Source of the DNA: an uncultured Lachnospiraceae bacterium
GTDB lineage: Bacteria > Bacillota > Clostridia > Lachnospirales > Lachnospiraceae
Assembly (NCBI GenBank): GCA_948665105.1
Contig: CAPNGW010000041.1
Span: 1 to 11,959, forward strand
Direction: 5' to 3'
Length of the DNA stretch: 11,959 nucleotides
In this document: one piece after another, positions 8,218 to 11,959 of the stretch
How the letters are laid out: every line of letters starts with the position of its first letter
How positions within the stretch are numbered: position 1 is the stretch's first letter
Notes under the pieces: generated by a model
Databases searched by the model: none
What the model saw: only the letters and a program-made list of their open reading frames with translations
What the model was told of the DNA's origin: nothing
Made by a program: the position numbers and the translations under genes

Positions 8218-8506
8218 CTAACGGGTTACTGAAATCTCTGCACTTGCCTTTCCAAAAGCTGTACTACCTGCAGACATGCTGGCACGTCCGCCTAATATTG
8301 CCTCTTGGAAGGTATGGCCATAACTAGGAATCGGGACAGTTATTTTAAATTGTGTATGGTCGGGACGAGTAATAGCTATCATTTGAACATAAGATGTAAG
8401 TATTAAACCTGCCGGCGGAGTTATACTGGAACTCCAAGAAAAGTTTGTTGGTATACTACAATGATAATACTAATGTTGCTAATACTTTAATTCTCTTTTT
8501 CTTCAT
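8218..8506 (-). pseudogene. Frameshifted gene for a small secreted protein
   Basis: The ATG at 8506 follows AAAGG and opens a signal-peptide-like stretch, MKKKRIKVLATLVLSL, which stops at TAG (8456-8458). The +1 frame from 8457 continues for 79 residues: SIPTNFSWSSSITPP, then about 45 residues including a TVPIPSYGHTF stretch, ending GSTAFGKASAEISVTR, with a stop at 8218-8220. Joined, they give about 95 residues, a usual size for small secreted Clostridia proteins, but the hydrophobic core is short and no cleavage site is visible, suggesting that a few codons were lost with the frame change. I do not recognise the family. A translation restart at ATG in the second frame (54 residues) lacks a ribosome binding site. 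The gene sits just before the lipoprotein. In the 160 bases upstream (8507-8666) I see purine-rich GAGAGGAG but no confident promoter. Confidence 0.6.
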
Positions 8507-8666
8507 AAAATCGCCTTTCTAATAGAATATAGCGCTCTTATTTTTCTCCTCTCTTTCGTTTTTACAGTTTCTGCTCCTTCTGACCGCAAAATGATATATC
8601 CTTTTCGCAATCACCTTAATTCGCTAACAAGGTTTTTATTAAAATCAGATTATCACAGAAATTATT

Positions 8667-8721
8667 AAAAGACCATACCAGAATCGGTTAATTTTTCTAA
8701 CCAATTCTGATATGATCTTTT
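8667..8721 (-). terminator. Long minus-strand hairpin, probable terminator
   Basis: Arms 8667-8690 and 8698-8721 (24 bases each, 7-base loop) pair along their full length in the minus-strand transcript: 21 standard pairs and three G-U wobbles. The same three positions would be C-A mismatches in a plus-strand transcript. The stem ends in TTTT followed by AATAATTT. It lies downstream of the TPR remnant, so it is probably that gene's old terminator. Confidence 0.65.
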
Positions 8722-8723
8722 TG

Positions 8724-8753
8724 TTGATACTGGGGTAAAATTCTTCCTATACA
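8724..8753 (+). promoter_or_regulatory. Candidate plus-strand promoter
   Basis: TTGATA (8724-8729) and TATACA (8748-8753) are 18 bases apart. Ten bases further on comes GGAGGAG (8763-8769), so this looks like the start region of a short plus-strand transcript aimed at the start-less frame described next. Confidence 0.4.
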
Positions 8754-8775
8754 TATAGTAGCGGAGGAGAAAATT

Positions 8776-9033
8776 ATCATAAAAAACACTTTTATTATTT
8801 TAACCGGTACTCTTACATTTACACCCGTGGATTTCAAGCCTGGTATCACACCGGAGGAACCGGGCTATTATGGGCAGGAAGGTGTTGCAGGAGAGGACAT
8901 GTTCCTCCAGGCCCCGAAATATTTTGCCATATTACTCATTAATATCGATATAAGCGAAGTCGCATCCTTGTGGCTCATGTACTCTTTCTTTAAGCTCCTC
9001 AGCAACATGGAATCAATAGTAATTGCTTTTTGA
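8776..9033 (+). pseudogene. Start-less short reading frame behind a promoter and Shine-Dalgarno
   Basis: GGAGG (8763-8767) is followed at normal distance by ATT ATC ATA, not by ATG, GTG or TTG. From ATC at 8776 the frame reads IIKNTFIILTGTLTF, a short positively charged then hydrophobic opening, and continues TPVDFKPGITPEEPGYYG. It could be a small secreted or signalling peptide gene that lost its ATG, or one using a rare AUU/AUC start. The frame runs to TGA at 9031-9033, but from about 8920 it is antisense to the TPR remnant, so only the first 45-50 codons are likely to be original. The first standard start codon is GTG at 8827, without a ribosome binding site. The family is not recognised. 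Confidence 0.3.
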
Positions 9034-9310
9034 TAATCCTCCAATTCACAATACGCTGTGGCAATATTCATCAATATCTGCACTTCCTCTTTCATAAATG
9101 GATAAGCCTTATCCAGCAGCTTTTCATAATCCGGCCTGGCTCATTCCTAGAGATTGCTGGGTTAATCTAATCATATAGTGTGTCATATATAAAACATTAT
9201 ATATCATGAGCTGCCTGATAAATGGGGGCTTCCAGAATTGGCACTGGCAAAGTGCAGAAATTAGAATACAATTTGTGCACTTTGTCGAAGACAATTTCCC
9301 AGATGCCAAA
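8868..9310 (-). pseudogene. Remnant of a TPR-repeat protein, possibly a peptide-responsive regulator
   Basis: Three consecutive minus-strand frames read like one protein. The first (9310-9200) gives FGIWEIVFDKVHKLYSNF onward to IYQAAHDI and a TAA. The second (about 9207-9124) gives YNVLYMTHYMIRLTQQSLGM. The third (from 9140) gives PDYEKLLDKAYPF, then VQILMNIATAYCELEDYQKAI, a clear tetratricopeptide helix pair, and on to LISILMSNMAKYF. The first change occurs in an ATATATAA run and suggests loss of a dinucleotide. The 5' half, where a helix-turn-helix would be expected in RNPP-like regulators, is missing: the first frame begins right after the stop codon of the small membrane gene. Function as a regulator is inferred from the TPR alone. 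Confidence 0.6.
9248..9284. repeat. Near-perfect inverted repeat inside the TPR remnant
   Basis: Arms 9248-9262 and 9270-9284 match over 14 of 15 positions around a 7-base spacer, the outer nine pairs being CAAAGTGCA/TGCACTTTG. No T run follows on either strand, so it is not an ordinary terminator. It falls within degenerate coding sequence and has no clear purpose. Confidence 0.55.
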
Positions 9311-9445
9311 TCAGCAAAACAAGTTATAACCGATAAGCAAAAGCAGCCCGATAATCAAAAATCCAATCATTATGTTGTGTATGAACAGCATAATGAGCAT
9401 CCCCACTGCTATCCAGAATAAAATAAACCCAATCATGCGCTTCAT
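9311..9445 (-). CDS. Small hydrophobic membrane protein (44 residues)
   Basis: The frame opens MKRMIGFILFWIAVGM, continues through a second strongly hydrophobic stretch (IGFLIIGLLLLIGY) and ends NLFC, giving two short membrane spans with an IHN turn between them. The ATG at 9445 follows GGTGAT three bases upstream, which matches the 3' part of the full Shine-Dalgarno; a longer in-frame start at 9514 would run through the hairpin and is not favoured. The gene lies directly downstream of the GerW-type gene and its hairpin terminator, so expression probably relies on readthrough. Positive residues at the N terminus suggest that it faces the cytoplasm. I do not recognise a named family, and the short length limits confidence. 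Confidence 0.55.
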   Translation of the reverse strand: MKRMIGFILFWIAVGMLIMLFIHNIMIGFLIIGLLLLIGYNLFC

Positions 9446-9456
9446 AACATCACCAA

Positions 9457-9487
9457 AAAAGCATATATCTTTATAATATATGCTTTT
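9457..9487 (-). terminator. Hairpin terminator after the GerW-type gene
   Basis: Arms 9457-9468 and 9476-9487 pair perfectly over 12 bp with a 7-base loop, and in the minus-strand direction the stem runs into TTTTTT. The stem is AT-rich with only two G-C pairs, so termination may be partial. The GGTGAT ribosome binding site of the small membrane gene follows at once. Confidence 0.65.
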
Positions 9488-9520
9488 CAGACTGTGGAAT
9501 GTTACCGCGAGCACTCTTTT

Positions 9521-9973
9521 TTATAAAACTGTTGTTGCCTCGTCCACGGAAGCGTTCAGCATATCTTCCATTTCCTCTGCGGCCTGCTGTCTCGCCTCTT
9601 CGTAAGGCTGGTCCTTAAATCCCATTTTTCCGGATTTTCCCTTTCCGCTTGTGAACTTGTTTACAAAATCCGGCACCATATCCAGCACCTTTGTAATGCC
9701 ATCCTGATTTTTCACATTCACAAGCTTGGTGCTGCCATTCTGAATCACCAGCACCGCGCTGGGAGTAATCTTTCCACCCATGCCTCCGCCGGCGTTGTTC
9801 TTCTTGTCCTGAGCAAAAGCTCCTGCTCCTACGCCAAAGCTGACCTCAACCAGGGGAAGAATAATGGTGTCTCCGATATGAACCGCCTCACCCACCACGG
9901 TCTTGGTGGTAAGAAAGCTGTCCATTCCTTTGAATAATGATTGTACGGTGTTGTTGAAGCTGTTGTCCTGCAT
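9521..9973 (-). CDS. ytfJ: GerW/YtfJ family spore protein
   Basis: A 150-residue member of the GerW (spore YtfJ) family; the Bacillus protein is forespore-made and affects germination with L-alanine. The family core is clear: VVGEAVHIGDTIILPLVEVSFGVGAGAF at about residues 26-53, a glycine-rich GGGMGGKITPSAVLVI, and a segment with NVKNQDGITKVLDMVPD. A lysine/glycine stretch and an acidic helical tail follow. There is no signal peptide. The ATG at 9973 has AGGAGG seven bases upstream, and this site lies within the last codons of the DUF2953 gene, which implies coupling. The ytfI-ytfJ pairing in Bacillus supports the assignment. A forespore sigma-G promoter would be expected before the operon, but I could not identify one. 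Confidence 0.95.
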   Translation of the reverse strand: MQDNSFNNTVQSLFKGMDSFLTTKTVVGEAVHIGDTIILPLVEVSFGVGAGAFAQDKKNNAGGGMGGKITPSAVLVIQNGSTKLVNVKNQDGITKVLDMVPDFVNKFTSGKGKSGKMGFKDQPYEEARQQAAEEMEDMLNASVDEATTVL

Positions 9974-9975
9974 AA

Positions 9976-10974
9976 CTAATCCTCCTGTGAATTTCGGTAT
10001 CGTTGTATGAGACCTCGTATATTTTTGTCCCTGTAAAGGTGATAGAGTAACAATGCCAGGTGAAAGCCATAGATATGTCCCTTGATATCAAAGGTTCCCC
10101 GAAAATAAAAATTCTCTGCCTCAAAATCCGGCACCAGGCGGATGCGGTATCGGTAGATAAATGGGAGCATGCTAACCACACCCAGCACCTGTCCGGTGGT
10201 ATCAGGCTCTCCGGTGGAAAAAGCTGCGTCCACAGTTGCCCTTCGGGGGAGAAGAACCTTTAAAAAGCCCTTCACTTCCCGCCATATCAGCTTCAGTGCA
10301 CTTCTGTTGGCCTCGTTCTTCCATACCTCCCGGATGCGGCTTATAAGTCCCCGGATATTCCGGACTTTTTCTATTATGGTTTCCAATTTGGATTTTATCA
10401 TTCCCGGAAGAGCTTTTAATTTTTTAAAAAAGGAGGGTCGCCGGAATCTCTTTTGACCTTTGGCGCCTGCTCCCGAGGATATCTTCCTGTGGGGACTTTC
10501 GGGTGTCTGCTCAATATCCCTGCCATCCTCCGGCATTTTCGGTACATTTTCCACAGAGCCATCCTCCGGCACTTCCGGCATATTTTCCATAAAGCCGTCC
10601 TCCGGCACTTCCATGGGCCTGGACATCTCCTCTTGGTCTTTTTCCTTCTTCTCTTCTTTTCTCTTCTTCTTTTCCTTTTTGGGCTTCTTATCCTTTTTCG
10701 CTCTTGTGCTTTTTCCTTCTCCCTTTAAGGGTATCCCGAATATCTTAAGCTTCTTATGAAGCTCCTTGTCCTGGTACAAAAGGCGGTAGCTGACCAGATG
10801 GCACAGCCAGTTAAGCCCAAGCTCCGCTACAATGTCGTCATCTGCATCCACCTTGCCACGGATGCGATAACGTACCGGCACCAGCAACACCAGGACCACA
10901 ACCAAAAGGAGAAGCCCCACAATGGCAAGAAGCAACAAGCCGATAATCTTAAGTATCAACCATACTATGGACAT
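9976..10974 (-). CDS. DUF2953 membrane-anchored protein (YtfI-like)
   Basis: A 332-residue protein with one strong N-terminal membrane span (about 4-33), the DUF2953-like VPVRYRIRGKVD strand region (33-43), then a long charged linker (about 88-175) of Lys/Glu followed by three copies of a 12-residue unit centred on PEDG. The C-terminal half has amphipathic helices and the family segment VDAAFSTGEPDTTGQVLGV (about 248-266), ending with FRGTFDIKGHIYGF and a hydrophobic stretch. The ATG at 10974 overlaps the previous gene by 10 bases, and GGGTGA lies just upstream. Position before the GerW-type gene matches ytfI in Bacillus. Its molecular role is unknown; a partner for the spore protein is inferred from linkage. 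Confidence 0.85.
   Translation of the reverse strand: MSIVWLILKIIGLLLLAIVGLLLLVVVLVLLVPVRYRIRGKVDADDDIVAELGLNWLCHLVSYRLLYQDKELHKKLKIFGIPLKGEGKSTRAKKDKKPKKEKKKRKEEKKEKDQEEMSRPMEVPEDGFMENMPEVPEDGSVENVPKMPEDGRDIEQTPESPHRKISSGAGAKGQKRFRRPSFFKKLKALPGMIKSKLETIIEKVRNIRGLISRIREVWKNEANRSALKLIWREVKGFLKVLLPRRATVDAAFSTGEPDTTGQVLGVVSMLPFIYRYRIRLVPDFEAENFYFRGTFDIKGHIYGFHLALLLYHLYRDKNIRGLIQRYRNSQED
10522..10614. repeat. 36-bp tandem repeat in the DUF2953 gene
   Basis: Units at 10522-10557 and 10558-10593 and a partial third from 10594 share a core (GCCATCCTCCGGCA on the plus strand). They encode the 12-residue PEDG units in the charged linker. The multiple of three keeps the frame when copy number changes. 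Confidence 0.8.
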
Positions 10975-11312
10975 AAGCTCACCCTGACACTCCCTCCATG
11001 GTGCTTTGAGAGCAGATACTCCTTGACGCCAAAGGCGCCGGTCTCCGCATAGACCTCCAGAACAATCTGAGCCGCCAGCTCCCGGGCCGTCTCATATCCT
11101 CTGGCCAGACCCACAATAAAGAGCTCCTTCTTAGGGTAGGCCTTCTGCATCAGCTCCACCGTGGAAATAATCTCCAGAAGGCCTCCAGGGGTCTTGGACA
11201 AAGCGATAACATACAGATTGACTTGTCCGGCGTTATGGCGAATCTTCCATTTGATTTTTTCTGTTTTGGCCTTGATGCCTCCATCGGCATACAAGTATTT
11301 ATACCATACCAT
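10965..11312 (-). CDS. Conserved-looking protein of unknown function in the spore operon
   Basis: A 115-residue soluble protein starting MVWYKYLYADGG. The ATG at 11312 is chosen because GAGAGG lies seven bases upstream; a longer in-frame start at 11390 lies inside a hairpin and lacks such a site. The middle, NLYVIALSKTPGGLLEIIST, and the later KKELFIVGLARGYETARELA alternate beta strands and helices, suggesting a compact alpha/beta fold. No catalytic motif, signal peptide or membrane span is evident. It ends 10 bases inside the DUF2953 gene, so the three genes 11312-9521 are probably co-transcribed. I do not recognise a named family. Its linkage to GerW hints at a spore-related role, with low certainty. 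Confidence 0.75.
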   Translation of the reverse strand: MVWYKYLYADGGIKAKTEKIKWKIRHNAGQVNLYVIALSKTPGGLLEIISTVELMQKAYPKKELFIVGLARGYETARELAAQIVLEVYAETGAFGVKEYLLSKHHGGSVRVSLCP

Positions 11313-11340
11313 GGACAATCCTCTCACAAATCTTTTAGAG

Positions 11341-11395
11341 AAAAGGTGTTTTCCCCACAGCACAGCGTCACTGTTGTACCTGAAAAACACCTTTT
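11341..11395 (-). terminator. Hairpin between the NUDIX gene and the spore operon
   Basis: AAAAGGTGTTTT (11341-11352) pairs perfectly with AAAACACCTTTT (11384-11395) around a 31-base loop that can form a smaller inner stem. In the minus-strand direction TTTTCTCT follows. It begins 6 bases after the NUDIX stop codon and sits 28 bases before the next gene, so it can act as a terminator or as an attenuator for the downstream operon. Confidence 0.55.
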
Positions 11396-11400
11396 TCCCT

Positions 11401-11853
11401 TTAAAAATATTTTCTGTTTCCCCAGAGGTTACTTTTCTTCAAATCCAGGTACTCGTTGTAAGCCTTTTCCAGTATCTGTTTCTCGTTGGCAAATTTTAAT
11501 AAATGATAAGCCTCATGAAATTTATAGTAACCCGAGTCGACAAAGTACTCTTCACGTTGTGGTTTGCTGTAATAACTGTCTGCCATCATCAAATACCAAT
11601 GGACATCTTTTTCAACCGTATCTTCCGGCACGGTAAAGGTATACTGGCTCTTTCCGACATATTTTATAATAGAAGCGTTGACTCCTGTCTCCTCCAACAC
11701 CTCCCGGACTGCCGTATCTTTATATTCCTCCCCCTGTTCCACCGTTCCTTTCGGCAGAACCCAGCCTTCATACTTGTTTTTGAAATTCTTGTACAGGACA
11801 AGTATTTTTCCGCGAAATATTACCACACCACCACAACTTGTAGCCTCAATCAT
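11401..11853 (-). CDS. NUDIX hydrolase
   Basis: A 150-residue NUDIX enzyme, cleaving a nucleoside diphosphate linked to another group with a divalent metal. The box is complete: G36, E42, R50-E51, and EVLEETGV to residue 58, matching Gx5Ex7REUxEExGU. The preceding WVLPKG (31-36) and the opening SCGGVVIF resemble diadenosine polyphosphate and related hydrolases, but the substrate cannot be fixed from this. The C-terminal part is helical and charged (residues 110-150). The ATG at 11853 has GGAGG seven bases upstream and its own strong promoter. A hairpin separates it from the spore operon, so it is probably a single-gene unit, with possible readthrough. Confidence 0.95.
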   Translation of the reverse strand: MIEATSCGGVVIFRGKILVLYKNFKNKYEGWVLPKGTVEQGEEYKDTAVREVLEETGVNASIIKYVGKSQYTFTVPEDTVEKDVHWYLMMADSYYSKPQREEYFVDSGYYKFHEAYHLLKFANEKQILEKAYNEYLDLKKSNLWGNRKYF

Positions 11854-11888
11854 TGCAATACCTCCGATGTGGTTTTTAAACTACAAAC

Positions 11889-11917
11889 AGTATACCCCTT
11901 TTTCCATTTTCTTGCAA
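11889..11917 (-). promoter_or_regulatory. Sigma-A-type promoter of the NUDIX gene
   Basis: On the minus strand TTGCAA (11917-11912) and TATACT (11894-11889) are exactly 17 bases apart, and the NUDIX start codon is about 36 bases downstream of the -10. The A/G-rich spacer and the AT-rich upstream side are typical of a strong vegetative promoter. Confidence 0.8.
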
Positions 11918-11937
11918 GCAGATTAATAAATATTGAT

Positions 11938-11954
11938 ATACTTAATTAAAGTAT
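11938..11954. repeat. Short palindrome upstream of the NUDIX promoter
   Basis: ATACTT and AAGTAT flank AATTA, giving a nearly symmetric 17-base site about 20 bases upstream of the -35. It could be an operator, or part of a feature that continues past the right edge. Confidence 0.35.
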
Positions 11955-11959
11955 GCGTC

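Noticed and set aside
8218..8506. Lactococcin 972-type bacteriocin system
   Set aside because: A small secreted protein near an ABC transporter recalls it, and the C-terminal AFGKAS slightly so, but the large multi-span immunity protein of that system is absent and the sequence match by eye is too weak.
10522..10614. CRISPR-like array
   Set aside because: The 36-bp units are directly adjacent with no spacers and encode in-frame protein repeats.
10453..10759. Plus-strand frames rich in Phe and Ser resembling a membrane protein
   Set aside because: The hydrophobic look is the complement of the Lys/Glu-rich linker and PEDG repeats of the DUF2953 gene.
1..11959. tRNA, rRNA, riboswitch, or insertion-sequence genes
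   Set aside because: No cloverleaf with a T-loop motif, ribosomal RNA stretch, known riboswitch core or transposase motif was seen on either strand.

Overview
The window looks like chromosomal DNA of a spore-forming, Gram-positive Clostridia member, most likely a Lachnospiraceae relative. The pointers are strong GGAGG-type ribosome binding sites, a four-cysteine ribosomal protein L28, the rpmB / Asp23-family / FakA-like / recG neighbourhood that Bacillus also has (rpmB-yloU-yloV...recG), and a GerW/YtfJ-type spore protein beside a DUF2953 protein (compare ytfI-ytfJ). Nearly everything is on the minus strand; rpmB is the one secure plus-strand gene.

Layout. (1) 1-3876, minus: an Asp23/Gls24-family gene, a FakA/YloV-like DAK2-domain kinase gene and recG, whose 3' end runs off the left edge. 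Short gaps and a Shine-Dalgarno overlapping a stop codon support an operon. (2) 4013-4368, plus: rpmB with a near-consensus promoter, a leader able to fold in two ways, and a downstream hairpin. (3) 4391-8506, minus: a visibly AT-richer accessory block. Reading with transcription it holds a broken gene for a small secreted protein, a beta-propeller-like lipoprotein, an ABC ATPase, a permease split into two reading frames, and a second permease-like membrane protein. Together these look like an ABC export, sensing or self-protection cassette of unknown substrate. (4) 8507-9310: a decayed junction with a minus-strand hairpin, a plus-strand promoter and Shine-Dalgarno in front of a frame with no ATG/GTG/TTG at the right place, and a TPR-protein remnant with two frame changes. 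(5) 9311-11312, minus: an unknown 115-residue protein, a DUF2953 membrane protein and a GerW/YtfJ protein, then a hairpin terminator and a 44-residue hydrophobic protein. (6) 11401-11917, minus: a NUDIX hydrolase with its own strong promoter.

How the parts work together. The flanking blocks are housekeeping: membrane lipid and envelope functions with DNA repair on the left, and a spore-associated cluster on the right. The middle block is the unusual part. A small secreted protein next to a lipoprotein and a two-permease ABC transporter suggests a peptide-linked envelope system. Three nearby lesions (frameshifted peptide gene, frame-split permease, ruined TPR gene with a start-less short frame) suggest that the system is decaying or recoded in this strain. 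That reading is inference; no substrate can be read from the sequence.
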